NCBI RefSeq assembly: GCF_001426185.1
Contig: NZ_LMRP01000001.1
Location: 434,483 to 498,482, forward strand
Direction: 5' to 3'
Length of the DNA stretch: 64,000 nt
Source: Rhodococcus sp. Leaf247
GTDB taxonomy: Bacteria; Actinomycetota; Actinomycetes; Mycobacteriales; Mycobacteriaceae
The first letter of the stretch is position 1. Each line of letters starts with the position of its first letter. Below the pieces are notes generated by a model. That model saw only the letters and a program-made list of their open reading frames with translations. It did no database searches and had not been told where the DNA came from. Positions 33,466-42,765 of the stretch are shown in pieces. Made by a program: the position numbers and the translations under genes.

Positions 33466-33506
33466 CCTTCACCTGCTCGATGAGACCGTTGTCGGGTAGG
33501 TGAAGG
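33466..33506 (+). promoter_or_regulatory. 9-bp inverted repeat overlapping the ABC exporter ribosome binding site
   Basis: CCTTCACCT (33466-33474) and AGGTGAAGG (33498-33506) are perfect inverted repeats 23 nt apart. The right arm contains part of AAGGAG (33503-33508), the RBS of the exporter gene at 33514. In RNA the left arm would cover the RBS; in DNA the arms could be an operator. Confidence 0.5.
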
Positions 33507-33513
33507 AGATGAT

Positions 33514-35313
33514 GTGTCTACCGGACTGGTGGAACGGACGACGACGAAGGACGTGACCGACGAGAGAACCACCTCGTCACTGCGCCGCTTCGCCCCATTT
33601 CTGTACCCGTACCGGTGGTATTTCGCCGGATCGGTCGTGGTGTCCCTTGTCGCGACGCTCGCGGCTCTGGTCATTCCCCTCGTGATCCAGCGCATCATCG
33701 ACGGTCCGATAGCGCGCGGCGATCTGTCGGGCATCTGGTGGCCGGCCGCTCTGGTGCTGCTGCTCGGCACGGTCGACGCGGTGGGGATCTGGATTCGCCG
33801 CTACCTGGTGTCGGGACCGTCGAGCCAGTTCGAGATCACGGCGCGCGCCCACGTCTTCGACAAGCTCCAGCGGGTGTCCGTCACCGCCCACGACAGTTGG
33901 GAGTCGGGCCAGCTGCTCTCCCGCGCCATCTCGGACCTGTCGGCGCTGCGCCGGTTCGTCGCCTTCGTCGGCCCCTTCATCATCATCAACGCCGTCACAC
34001 TCGTCGCCGGGCTGGGGATTCTCCTGGTGCAGGCGTGGCAGTTCGGCGTCATCATGCTGGTGGTAGCCGTCCCCCTCGTGCTGGCGTGCGTCCGCTTCGA
34101 GGAGATGTATCGCATCGTCGCCCGCGACGCCCAGGATCAGGCGGGCGACGTCACCACCACCGTCGAGGAATCCATCCACGGCATCCGTGTGCTCAAGGCC
34201 TTCGGCCGCAGCGCCCACCTGGGCCGCCGCTTCCTCACACAGGCTGCGACGCTGCGCACCACCGAGCTGACCAAGGTGCGCTATCTCGCACTGCTGTGGT
34301 CCGTCATCGTGGGTCTTCCGCCGCTGGCCATCGGCGGCATGCTCGCCTACGGCACCTACTCCATCGTGAACGGCACCATGACCGCCGGAACCCTGGTGGC
34401 GACCATGGCGGTCGTGGCTTTCCTGTCCTGGCCGGTGGAGTCCCTCGGCTTCCTCCTCGCGGAGCTGAACAATTCCCGGACCGCCGCCGACCGGTACTGG
34501 GAGATCATGGACACTCCCGAATCGATCGTCGATCCCGCTGTGCCCGTGGCCCTCCCGAGTCCCGTACGCGGCCACGTCAAGTTCGAACACGTCGCGTTCC
34601 GCTTCCCCGACGCCCCGGACCGACTCCTCGACGACGTCAGCTTCGACGTCCGTCCCGGTGAGACCGTTGCGGTGGTCGGCAACACCGGGACAGGCAAATC
34701 CGTGGTCACGACGTTGATCCCCCGACTGTTCGACGTCGACGGCGGTGCCGTGACGATCGACGGCGTCGACATCCGGTCGATGCGCCTGGCGGACCTCCGT
34801 TCGATCGTGTCCGTCGCCTTCGAGGAGCCGATCCTGTTCTCGGCGAGCGTCCGCGAGAACGTGGCACTCGGTCGTCCCGACGCGACCGATGCCGACGTCG
34901 CGGAAGCTCTCGACATCGCGAACGCGTCGGAGTTCGTCGACGCCTTGCCGTGGGGGCTGGACACTCGCATCGGTGAGCAGGGGTTGAGCCTGTCCGGTGG
35001 TCAGCGCCAACGCCTGGCTCTCGCCCGAGCCGTGATGGGTCGACCTCGCGTGCTGGTGCTCGACGATCCCCTCTCGGCCCTCGACGTGGACACCGAGTCG
35101 ACAGTGCAACGGCGCCTGCGGTCGGTGCTGCAGCACTCCACCACCGTGCTGGTGGCGCACCGACCGTCGACGGCGGCGTTGGCCGATCGCGTGGTGCACA
35201 TCGGCCACGGCACCGTCCTCGAGTCCGGAACGCACGAAGACCTGCTGGCCACCTCCGCCGCCTACCGCGAGGTCATGGGGTCCGACGCTGCGATGGGAGC
35301 ACACCATGGCTGA
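33514..35313 (+). CDS. ABC exporter half-transporter with degenerate ATPase site
   Basis: A 599-residue fusion of six membrane helices (about 30-320) and an ATPase domain. Walker A is GNTGTGKS, the signature LSGGQRQRL and Walker B VLVLDDPLSALD. The catalytic Glu after Walker B is Asp, the hallmark of the degenerate site in heterodimeric exporters of the TM287/288 kind; the H-loop His is present (LVAHRPST). GTG 33514 follows AAGGAG. It overlaps its partner gene by 8 nt. The substrate is unknown; drug, lipid or peptide export is typical. Confidence 0.87.
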   Translation: MSTGLVERTTTKDVTDERTTSSLRRFAPFLYPYRWYFAGSVVVSLVATLAALVIPLVIQRIIDGPIARGDLSGIWWPAALVLLLGTVDAVGIWIRRYLVSGPSSQFEITARAHVFDKLQRVSVTAHDSWESGQLLSRAISDLSALRRFVAFVGPFIIINAVTLVAGLGILLVQAWQFGVIMLVVAVPLVLACVRFEEMYRIVARDAQDQAGDVTTTVEESIHGIRVLKAFGRSAHLGRRFLTQAATLRTTELTKVRYLALLWSVIVGLPPLAIGGMLAYGTYSIVNGTMTAGTLVATMAVVAFLSWPVESLGFLLAELNNSRTAADRYWEIMDTPESIVDPAVPVALPSPVRGHVKFEHVAFRFPDAPDRLLDDVSFDVRPGETVAVVGNTGTGKSVVTTLIPRLFDVDGGAVTIDGVDIRSMRLADLRSIVSVAFEEPILFSASVRENVALGRPDATDADVAEALDIANASEFVDALPWGLDTRIGEQGLSLSGGQRQRLALARAVMGRPRVLVLDDPLSALDVDTESTVQRRLRSVLQHSTTVLVAHRPSTAALADRVVHIGHGTVLESGTHEDLLATSAAYREVMGSDAAMGAHHG

Positions 35314-37117
35314 CACGGACTGGAGGGGCGTCGGCGGAGAGGACTCCGACGTCGACAGGGCCGGCAACCTCGTGTTGGCGGAACGTTCACGGCGACTGCT
35401 GTTCTCGCTCCTTCGCCCGCATCGGCGACGTACCGCCCTCACGCTGGCGATCATCTTCCTGGACAACCTCGCGTTCGTCGCGGGTCCGCTCTTCATCGCG
35501 CATGCGCTCGACACGGGCGTGGACGCCGCGATCGACGGTCGGTGGGCGCCGTTGGCCTGGACGATCGTCGGCTACGTCACGGTCGGATGTCTGGGCGCAG
35601 CAACGACATACGCGTTCCTGATGGTGTCCGGCCGGTTGAGTCAGGACATACTCTTCGATCTGCGTGACCGGGTGTTCCGTCATACCCAATCCCTGTCGCT
35701 CTCGTTCCACGAGAAGTACACGTCCGGCAAGGTGATCTCCCGGCTGACCAGTGACGTCGAGTCGCTGCAGACCTTGCTCGAGAGTGCGCTGAACGACGCC
35801 CTGACCGCGATCCTGTCGATGGTGTCCATCGCGATCATCCTGATCTACCTCGATGTACCGCTCGCTCTCGTCGTGCTGGCCGGATTCGTTCCCCTGGTAC
35901 TCGTCACTCGGTGGTCTCAGCGACGTCAACGCCAGGCGTATCGCCGCACCAGGGTGTCCATCGCCCGCGTCGTGGTCCATTTCGTCGAGTCCATGGTGGG
36001 CATCCGCGCGGTACAGGTCTTCCGCCGGGAGCGTCGCAACGCGGACATCCTGCACGCCGAGGACACCGAGTATCGCGATTCGACCACCAGTGCGCTGCGC
36101 GGCATGGCGAGCTACACCGGCATCGTGCGATGGATCGGCAACGCGACCCTTGCCGTCATCGTCGTCGTGGGCAGCCGGCGGGTCATCGGCGGCGACCTCG
36201 ACATCGGTGTGCTCGCGGCATACGTGCTGTATCTCCGACGGTTCTATGGTCCGCTCGACGAGCTGGCCCAGGTGTTCAACGCCTACCAGTCCGCGGCCGC
36301 AGCGCTGGAGAAGATCTCGGGAGTGCTGGAGGAAGAGCCTGCAGTCCCCGCACCTCTGCGTCCGGTCGCCCTCGACTCGGCCCGTGGCGACCTCGACTTC
36401 GACGGCGTCACGTTCGCCTACGGAGCCGGATCCGTCGTTCTGCCGACGTTCTCCCTGCACGTGCCTGCCGGTCAGGTGGTCGCCATGGTCGGCGCCACCG
36501 GTGCCGGGAAGTCCACGCTCGCGAAGTTGGTGGCGCGGTTCTACGACCCCACGTCGGGGCACGTCCGGCTCGACGGCATCGACCTGCGCGACCTCGCCGA
36601 CGACGATCTGCGTCGCGCCGTCGTGATGGTGACCCAGGAGTCGTTCCTGTTGTCCGGATCGATCGCCGACAACATCCGACTCGGGCGACCGTCGGCCACG
36701 GACGACGAGGTCCGGGCAGCGGCGGACGCCGTCGGCCTGACGCCGTTCCTGCAGGCCTTACCGCACGGCATCGACACCGACGTGCGCAAGCGCGGCGGCC
36801 GACTGTCCTCGGGTCAACGGCAACTGGTGGCCTTCGCCCGCGTGTTCCTCGCCGCACCGTCGGTGATCGTGCTCGACGAGGCCACCTCCAGTCTCGACAT
36901 CCCCGGTGAGCGGCTGGTCCAGCGGGCTCTCGAGACCGTACTCGAGGGTCGGACGGCGCTGATCATCGCGCACCGACTCTCCACGGTGGCCATCGCCGAC
37001 CGCGTCCTCGTCATGGCCGACGGCCGCGTCGTCGAAGACGGCACCCCGGACGACCTCATCGCCGCCGACGGTCGCTTCGCCCACCTCGATGCGGCGTGGC
37101 AGGAGAGCCTGGTCTAA
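35306..37117 (+). CDS. ABC exporter half-transporter, catalytically complete partner
   Basis: A 603-residue membrane-ATPase fusion. Walker A is GATGAGKST and Walker B VIVLDEATSSLD with the catalytic Glu. The signature is LSSGQRQLV rather than LSGGQ. This is the reciprocal asymmetry to the upstream gene, so the two should form one heterodimer with a single hydrolysing site. The gene overlaps the partner by 8 nt and ends 5 nt before the stop of the convergent lipase-like gene. Confidence 0.88.
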   Translation: MADTDWRGVGGEDSDVDRAGNLVLAERSRRLLFSLLRPHRRRTALTLAIIFLDNLAFVAGPLFIAHALDTGVDAAIDGRWAPLAWTIVGYVTVGCLGAATTYAFLMVSGRLSQDILFDLRDRVFRHTQSLSLSFHEKYTSGKVISRLTSDVESLQTLLESALNDALTAILSMVSIAIILIYLDVPLALVVLAGFVPLVLVTRWSQRRQRQAYRRTRVSIARVVVHFVESMVGIRAVQVFRRERRNADILHAEDTEYRDSTTSALRGMASYTGIVRWIGNATLAVIVVVGSRRVIGGDLDIGVLAAYVLYLRRFYGPLDELAQVFNAYQSAAAALEKISGVLEEEPAVPAPLRPVALDSARGDLDFDGVTFAYGAGSVVLPTFSLHVPAGQVVAMVGATGAGKSTLAKLVARFYDPTSGHVRLDGIDLRDLADDDLRRAVVMVTQESFLLSGSIADNIRLGRPSATDDEVRAAADAVGLTPFLQALPHGIDTDVRKRGGRLSSGQRQLVAFARVFLAAPSVIVLDEATSSLDIPGERLVQRALETVLEGRTALIIAHRLSTVAIADRVLVMADGRVVEDGTPDDLIAADGRFAHLDAAWQESLV

Positions 37118-37122
37118 CGGAC

Positions 37123-38307
37123 TCAGCTCACCGACACGTCCGGCTCGGTCACCTCGTCGATCTCGTCGGGTGTGGCGTCGGACATCAGCTCCGACAGGAC
37201 GTCGAGCACGCGGGGGTCGGACAGCAACGCGAGGTGGCCGGTTCCGGGAAGCGTGTGCAGCTCGCTCATCGGACCCCGCGCGCTGCGCAGGGTCACGAGT
37301 CCGTCGCCGACGGCGTCCGCCCACCAGGCGGTGTCGTCGGCCGCGAGTGTCGCCGCCACGGCGACATGGCGGATGCCCGGAGCCATATCGACGTCGGTGG
37401 CCAGCCGTAGGTCGTCGACACCCTTGCTGCGGACATCGAGCAGATCGGCCCACGCCGCGGTGTGCTTCGCCTTCCGCAGGAGTCGGGACAGGCGGTAGGC
37501 GCCTTCCGCCAGCGGTGCGCCCTCGTGGGGCGTGCCCAGGTAGCACGCGGTGCGCACCAGAGGTAGCCACGTGGCCTTGCTCGCCTCGACCGCGCACGCG
37601 CGTCGCACGACGAGACCGCCCATCGAGTGGCCCACCAGGTCGATGCGTTCCACCGGCACGGGCCATACGGTGATCAACTGATCCAACAGTGCGGCGAGTG
37701 CCGCACCGTTGTCGACGATTCCCGTACCGGTGTTGTACCGCAGGCAGACTGCGCTGATCCCCTGCGCGGCCAGTTCCTCGCCGTAGCTCCCGCGCCCGTC
37801 GAGGCGGTAGTACCACGCCTGCTCGGTCTCACCGAGACCGTGGACCAGTACGGCGATGTGCCCGGTGGCCTGCGGGAACGCGGTCGTCAGCATCGCGGTG
37901 TCGTTCCCCACCACCCGGCGCTGGTGGTGCGGCCCGAGCTCGACGGCGAGGTCGTTCCCCTCGGCGACGAGACGGTCGCCGAGCAGCCCGTTGACGGCTC
38001 CGACGATGACCGACCCGGCCGCGCTGGACGTGACCGCATGCGAGACCGTCTCGGGAGGGAGAAGCCGCGAACCGGCCGAGACCGCCATGGCGGCCGCAGC
38101 TCCCCCACCTCGAACCATCGAGTAGACGAGGTCGGAGATGCCCTCGTTGAGCACGCGCACCGGAGCCGCCGGCGGACCGAGGATGCCGAACACCACGCTG
38201 TTGACGGCCCGATGCGTGCCCTGGACGGGACCGCTCAGGATGTCGATGGCCGTGGCCACGACGTCGGCGGCGCCGGCTACTTCGTTTCGACCGTCAGTTG
38301 AGTGCAC
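37123..38307 (-). CDS. Alpha/beta-hydrolase, lipase/esterase-like
   Basis: A 394-residue protein. The hydrolase half has HGLGETEQAW (oxyanion region) near residue 155 and the nucleophile elbow GHSMGG near residue 225, with a late acidic residue and His (GTGHLALL) near the end. The first 140 residues are Ala/Gly-rich and of unknown role; no classical signal peptide is seen. The family includes triacylglycerol lipases and acyltransferases. GTG 38307 is chosen because TAGAGT lies exactly 6 nt upstream, a leaderless arrangement. Confidence 0.8.
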   Translation of the reverse strand: MHSTDGRNEVAGAADVVATAIDILSGPVQGTHRAVNSVVFGILGPPAAPVRVLNEGISDLVYSMVRGGGAAAAMAVSAGSRLLPPETVSHAVTSSAAGSVIVGAVNGLLGDRLVAEGNDLAVELGPHHQRRVVGNDTAMLTTAFPQATGHIAVLVHGLGETEQAWYYRLDGRGSYGEELAAQGISAVCLRYNTGTGIVDNGAALAALLDQLITVWPVPVERIDLVGHSMGGLVVRRACAVEASKATWLPLVRTACYLGTPHEGAPLAEGAYRLSRLLRKAKHTAAWADLLDVRSKGVDDLRLATDVDMAPGIRHVAVAATLAADDTAWWADAVGDGLVTLRSARGPMSELHTLPGTGHLALLSDPRVLDVLSELMSDATPDEIDEVTEPDVSVS

Positions 38308-38313
38308 ACTTGT

Positions 38314-38319
38314 ACTCTA
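38314..38319 (-). promoter_or_regulatory. -10 element (TAGAGT) for the lipase-like gene
   Basis: On the minus strand TAGAGT precedes the GTG start at 38307 by 6 nt with no Shine-Dalgarno. Confidence 0.5.
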
Positions 38320-38339
38320 ACCGCACTGCGGGCTCGGTC

Positions 38340-39356
38340 TCAGGCGACCTTGACGACGAGCTTGCCGAAGTTCTTACCCTGGAGCAGGCCGAAGAAGGCC
38401 TCCGGCGCGTTCTCCAAGCCCTCGACGACATCTTCGCGGTAGCGGAACGAGCCGTCCTCGACCCATCCGCCGACCTCGCGCAGGAAGTCCTTGTACAGCT
38501 CGCCCACGTACTCGCTCTGGATGAATCCGCGGATGGTGAGGCTCTTGGTCAGCACGCGGGTGAAGAACCCGGGCAGACGGTCCGGGCCCTCGGGTGCCTG
38601 CGTGTCGTTGTACTGCGCGATGAGTCCGCACACCGGGATGCGGGCGTAGAGGTTGAGGCGCGGCAGCACGGCCTTGGCGACAGCACCGCCCACGTTCTCG
38701 AAGTAGACGTCGATACCGTCCGGCGTCGCCGACTTCAGTTGATCCTTGAAGTCCGCGGCCCGGTGATCGACGGCTGCGTCGAATCCGAGCTCGTCGATCA
38801 GATAGGCGCACTTCTCCGGGCCACCGGCGATACCGACGGCGCGCGCACCCTTGATCTTGGCGAACTGGCCCACGGCCGACCCGACGGGTCCACTGGCCGC
38901 GGCGACCACCACGGTCTCCCCCGCCTTCGGCTGACCGATCTTCGTCATGCCGGAGTACGCGGTGAAGCCCGGCATGCCCAGCACGCCCAACGCGGTGGAC
39001 ACGGGCGCCTTCTCGGGATCCAGCACTCGCACGGACGAGGCGTCGACGACGGCGTGCGACTGCCAGCCGGTGTATCCGAGTACGACATCGCCGACCGACA
39101 CTGCGTCGCTGCGTGATTCGGTCACCTCGGACACAGTGGCGCCCACCATGGTGTCACCGACCGCGACGGGGTCCGCGTACGATTCCGCGTCGCTCATGCG
39201 GCCACGCATGTACGGGTCGAGGGACAGATACAGCGTCTTCAGCGATACTTGACCGTCGCCGACGTCGGGAAGATCCACGGTCTCGGTCCGGAAGTTCTCC
39301 GCGGTGGGAGCGCCGGTGGGACGTGAGGCCAGGACGATGCGTGTGGAGGTGGTCAT
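38340..39356 (-). CDS. NADP-dependent oxidoreductase, CurA/PTGR-like MDR family
   Basis: A 338-residue zinc-independent medium-chain reductase. LSLDPYMRGRM near residue 46 and the NADP loop AAASGPVGSAVGQFAKIKGA near 152 are typical, as is DVYFENVGG near 215. Family members reduce the double bond of alpha,beta-unsaturated ketones or aldehydes, for example curcumin or prostaglandins. It lies 9 nt after the acyl-CoA synthetase gene, so it is probably in the same transcript. ATG start at 39356. Confidence 0.85.
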   Translation of the reverse strand: MTTSTRIVLASRPTGAPTAENFRTETVDLPDVGDGQVSLKTLYLSLDPYMRGRMSDAESYADPVAVGDTMVGATVSEVTESRSDAVSVGDVVLGYTGWQSHAVVDASSVRVLDPEKAPVSTALGVLGMPGFTAYSGMTKIGQPKAGETVVVAAASGPVGSAVGQFAKIKGARAVGIAGGPEKCAYLIDELGFDAAVDHRAADFKDQLKSATPDGIDVYFENVGGAVAKAVLPRLNLYARIPVCGLIAQYNDTQAPEGPDRLPGFFTRVLTKSLTIRGFIQSEYVGELYKDFLREVGGWVEDGSFRYREDVVEGLENAPEAFFGLLQGKNFGKLVVKVA

Positions 39357-39365
39357 GACTCGACG

Positions 39366-40763
39366 CTACTCCAGGAGATTCTTGCGAACCTTCCCCATAC
39401 CGTTCCGCGGCAACGACTCGACCACGCGCACCTCGCGCGGTCGCTTGTGCACCGAAAGCTGTTGCGCCACCGCATCGATCACTGCCGACTCCGATATGCC
39501 GTCACCGACCACGAAGGCCACGATGCGCTGGCCGAGGTCGTCGTCCGGAAGACCGACCACGGCCACCTCGCGCACGCCGTCCACACCGAGGATCGCCGTC
39601 TCGACCTCGCCTGCGCCGACGCGGTAGCCGCCCGTCTTGATCAGGTCCGTCGACTCCCTGCCCACGATGCGATGGAACCCGTCGGCACCGATGGCAGCGA
39701 CATCTCCGGTGCGGAACCACCCGTCCTCGGTCCAGCACGCAGCCGTCGCGTCCGGCTTGTTCAAGTATCCGTCGAAGAAACGGCCGCGTACCTCCAACGA
39801 ACCGATCGACTCGCCGTCGCGCGGCACCTCCGACCCGTTCTCGCCGCGCAGCCGAGTCTCGATGCCGCGCACCGGAACTCCGACCCAGCCGGGACGCCGC
39901 TCACCGTCGGCGCGGGTACTCAGCGTGATGAGGGTTTCGCTCATGCCGTACCGCTCGATCGGCTCGAGTCCGGTGAGAGCGGCGATCTTCTCGAACACCG
40001 GTACCGGCAGCGGCGCACTGCCCGAGATCAGCAGGCGCGCACCGGACAACGCCGAGGCGGATACCTCGTCGGACGCTATACGCGACCACACGGTGGGAAC
40101 ACCGAAGTAGATGCTCCCCCGCACTGCGGCATAGCGTTCCGGAGTCGGCTTCACCGTGTGCACGACGGGACTGCCGATACGGAGCGGACCGAGGACACCC
40201 AGGACGAGCCCATGGACGTGATACAGCGGAAGTCCGTGCACCAGAGTGTCGTTCGCCGTCCACGCCCAGGCTTCGGCGAGAGCGTCGATGCCGGCGGCGA
40301 GAGCGCCGCGGCTCAGGAGCACGCCTTTGGGTGGGCCGGTGGTTCCCGAGGTGTAGAGCACCAGGCCTGTCGTGTCGTCCGACGGTTCCGCATAGCTGTG
40401 CCAGGACCTCGCATGCATGCGGACCGGGACGACGGGGAGTCCGCCGTCGTGGTCGGGCGCGACTCCCAACCATCCCCTGGCGCCGGAGTCGGACAGGATG
40501 TGGTCGATCTCGGTCGGCCCCGAATCCGGCGGCACGGGGACTACCGCGACACCCGCGATCAGCGCGCCGACGACGGCGACGACGGTCCGGGCAGTCGGCT
40601 CGGCGAGGACCGCCACCCGATCGACGCCCATGATGCGCTCCGCGACGGACGTCGCAGCGCCGAGCAGATCGCTCCGGCTCAGGACGGTGTCGCCGACGGT
40701 GACCGCGTCGTCGAGGTCACCGCCGTGCGTGATGGCGTACGAGTTCAGGGACCGGAGCAGCAC
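39366..40763 (-). CDS. Acyl-CoA synthetase, FadD36-like
   Basis: A 465-residue ANL-family enzyme, shorter than typical FadD proteins. LVLYTSGTTGPPKGVLLS is near residue 132, GLPLYHVHGLVLG near 180, ERYGMSETLI near 270, GWFRTGDVAAIG near 350 and the end carries RNGMGKVRK with the catalytic Lys. The size and the HVHGL block recall malonyl-CoA synthetase-type enzymes and M. tuberculosis FadD36. GTG 40763 is the longest start. It likely activates a short or medium acid that the next oxidoreductase may process. Confidence 0.84.
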   Translation of the reverse strand: MLLRSLNSYAITHGGDLDDAVTVGDTVLSRSDLLGAATSVAERIMGVDRVAVLAEPTARTVVAVVGALIAGVAVVPVPPDSGPTEIDHILSDSGARGWLGVAPDHDGGLPVVPVRMHARSWHSYAEPSDDTTGLVLYTSGTTGPPKGVLLSRGALAAGIDALAEAWAWTANDTLVHGLPLYHVHGLVLGVLGPLRIGSPVVHTVKPTPERYAAVRGSIYFGVPTVWSRIASDEVSASALSGARLLISGSAPLPVPVFEKIAALTGLEPIERYGMSETLITLSTRADGERRPGWVGVPVRGIETRLRGENGSEVPRDGESIGSLEVRGRFFDGYLNKPDATAACWTEDGWFRTGDVAAIGADGFHRIVGRESTDLIKTGGYRVGAGEVETAILGVDGVREVAVVGLPDDDLGQRIVAFVVGDGISESAVIDAVAQQLSVHKRPREVRVVESLPRNGMGKVRKNLLE

Positions 40764-40793
40764 ACCGCCAGTCTCTCACGACTACCGTCCGCG

Positions 40794-41027
40794 TCACGAA
40801 GCCCGAAGATGCTCCATCACGTCGTCACACGAGCATCCGCCGGCCAGCGCCGAGCAATCGACCACCAACCCGTGGCGCACCGCATGCAGCTGAACGCATC
40901 CGTCCTCCGTGCACTCGACGACGTTGCTCGAATGCACGATCAGTGTGCCGTGGCAGTGGTCGAGGGCGCCGACGCACTCGATGCATCCGACCTCGGTGGT
41001 TCCGACGTACGTAGTTCCAACCTTCAT
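40794..41027 (-). CDS. Small cysteine-rich conserved protein
   Basis: A 77-residue protein with seven cysteines and several histidines: VGCIECVGALDHCHG, VVECTEDGC and GGCSCDD. The CxxC, CxH and CxC spacing suggests a metal-binding (zinc or Fe-S) protein. No membrane segment. I do not recognise the family. It lies between the acyl-CoA synthetase gene (30-nt gap) and the DUF6584-like gene (54-nt gap) on the same strand. ATG 41027 has no clear Shine-Dalgarno; TATTCC six nucleotides upstream could act as a -10. Confidence 0.72.
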   Translation of the reverse strand: MKVGTTYVGTTEVGCIECVGALDHCHGTLIVHSSNVVECTEDGCVQLHAVRHGLVVDCSALAGGCSCDDVMEHLRAS

Positions 41028-41081
41028 GCTTCAGGAATACCACCGACGTCCGACACGGTCACGGACCTCCGTGCGCGTGTG

Positions 41082-41621
41082 TCAGAAGAAGACGGTGAGG
41101 ACGGTGGCGATCGTGGCCGTGCCGATCATCGCGACGACCAACACCGCGGCGACCATCTTCACGCCCGACCGAGACGGCGGGACGTCGTCGGTCCATTCCT
41201 CGAAAGCCTCGACATCGACGCCTTCCTGTTCGAAGAAGTGCACCTCGCCGGGCGGTTCCCACTCCTGGCCGCTCGCACGGACCCGCGAGCCCAGCACTGC
41301 CAGTCTCTCCCGCACGCGCGGCGGGTAAGCACGGGTCGGGGCGTTGATGGGAAGGCGACGAGCGAGCACGACAGGCTCCGGGGAGGCAGCCACGAAGGAA
41401 TCGAGAGCGTGTCTCACCAGCGGGTCCTGGTCGTCCCGATCGGTCAGGAACCACGCTGCGCCGGCGCCCACCGGGTCGTCCATCGCGAGGCAGGCGTACC
41501 CGAGTAGATCCAGTGCAGGCTGCGAGGCCGGGTCCTGGTCGAGCAGTGCGGTCAGTCGCTTGCGCGCATTCCACGGCTCGCCACGAGCCAGATCCTCCTG
41601 TGCGCGGTCGAGTGCTCCCAC
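41082..41621 (-). CDS. DUF6584-like tail-anchored protein with TPR-like N-terminus
   Basis: A 179-residue protein. Residues 1-60 look like a TPR-type helical hairpin (LARGEPWNARKRLTALLDQD, ALDLLGYACLAMDDPVGAGA). The middle is charged, and one membrane helix ends the protein (KMVAAVLVVAMIGTATIATV). The resemblance to DUF6584 is tentative. It follows dapC by 10 nt, so it is co-transcribed with dapC-fdxC. Function unknown. Confidence 0.72.
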   Translation of the reverse strand: MGALDRAQEDLARGEPWNARKRLTALLDQDPASQPALDLLGYACLAMDDPVGAGAAWFLTDRDDQDPLVRHALDSFVAASPEPVVLARRLPINAPTRAYPPRVRERLAVLGSRVRASGQEWEPPGEVHFFEQEGVDVEAFEEWTDDVPPSRSGVKMVAAVLVVAMIGTATIATVLTVFF

Positions 41622-41631
41622 CGGCGCGACG

Positions 41632-42762
41632 TCAGACCGTGAGGCGCGCGACGGCGGCAGCGATGCGCTCGTCCGTCGCGGTCAGGGCGATCCGTACGTG
41701 CCGACCGCCGCCGGGTCCGTAGAACTCGCCGGGGGCGACGAGGATGCCGCGCTCGGCGAACCAGCGCACGGTGTCGCGGCACGGTTCGCCGCGGGTTGCC
41801 CACAGGTAGAGACCGGCTTCGGAGTGGTCGATGGTCATACCCGCAGCGGTGACGGCAGCCGCCAGAGCCGTACGGCGGTCGCGGTATCGATCCCGCTGAA
41901 CCCGCTCGTGCTCGTCGTCGGTCAGAGCAGCAGTCATCGCCGCCTGGACGGGCAACGGAACCATCATGCCCGCGTGCTTGCGCACCGCGAGAAGCTCGGC
42001 CACCAGGTCGGGATCACCTGCCACGAACCCCGCCCGGTAGCTGGCGAGGTTCGACGTCTTCGACAGTGAATGCACGGCGAGGAGATTCGTCGTGTCTCCC
42101 CCGCAGACCTCGTCGTCGAGGATCGAGACAGCCGCGCCTTCCCACGTGAGTCCGAGGTAGCACTCGTCGGACACGACGATGGTGTCGCGCTCACGTGCCC
42201 ACTCGACGACCTTGCGCAGGTGCGCGGCGCCGAGGACTCGACCGCTGGGATTGGACGGCGAATTGACGAAGATCATCGAGGCGCGCTCGGGTCCGAGGCG
42301 GTTGACCCCGTCGGCGCGCAGGATCCGGCACCCCGCGAGCAGCGCTCCCACCTCGTAGGTCGGGTACGCCAGTTCCGGGATGACGACCAGGTCGTCCGCG
42401 CCCAGGTTGAGCAGCGTCGGAAGCCAGGCGATGACCTCCTTGGTACCGATGACGGGCAGCACCGAACTCTCGTCCAGGCCACCGATGCCGTATCGGCGCG
42501 CCAGAGCCGTGACGGCGGCAGTCCGCAGAGCGGAAGTGCCCACCGTCGTCGGATAACCGGGCTCGGCGGACGCTGCCGCCAGAGCATCACGGATGATGTC
42601 GGCCACCGGGTCCACCGGCGTTCCCACCGACAGATTCACCAGGCCATGGGGATGCGATCGAGCGAGCGCCGTGACATCCGCGAGAGTGTCCCAGGGGAAC
42701 TCCGGCAGCAGACTCGCCCGCGACCGCCGCTCACGCACGGCGACGACGGATGCGTCGGTCAC
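41632..42762 (-). CDS. dapC: N-succinyldiaminopimelate aminotransferase
   Basis: A 376-residue fold-type I PLP aminotransferase. VNLSVGTPVDPV is near residue 42, NSPSNPSGRV near 165, VSDECYLGLTWEG near 194, the Schiff-base lysine in SLSKTSNLASYRAG near 233 and the substrate Arg region HVRIALT near the end. It transfers the amino group in the succinylase route to diaminopimelate, between DapD and DapE. GTG start 42762, 3 nt after fdxC, the same order as Rv1177-Rv1178. Confidence 0.9.
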   Translation of the reverse strand: MTDASVVAVRERRSRASLLPEFPWDTLADVTALARSHPHGLVNLSVGTPVDPVADIIRDALAAASAEPGYPTTVGTSALRTAAVTALARRYGIGGLDESSVLPVIGTKEVIAWLPTLLNLGADDLVVIPELAYPTYEVGALLAGCRILRADGVNRLGPERASMIFVNSPSNPSGRVLGAAHLRKVVEWARERDTIVVSDECYLGLTWEGAAVSILDDEVCGGDTTNLLAVHSLSKTSNLASYRAGFVAGDPDLVAELLAVRKHAGMMVPLPVQAAMTAALTDDEHERVQRDRYRDRRTALAAAVTAAGMTIDHSEAGLYLWATRGEPCRDTVRWFAERGILVAPGEFYGPGGGRHVRIALTATDERIAAAVARLTV

Positions 42763-42765
42763 GGC

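Noticed and set aside
33577-35514. A 645-codon minus-strand frame opposite the first exporter gene
   Set aside because: Antisense to an ABC exporter with intact motifs; repetitive His/Asp/Gly composition.
39447-41507. A 686-codon plus-strand frame opposite the FadD36-like and small-protein genes
   Set aside because: No domain signal, and it crosses three minus-strand gene boundaries.
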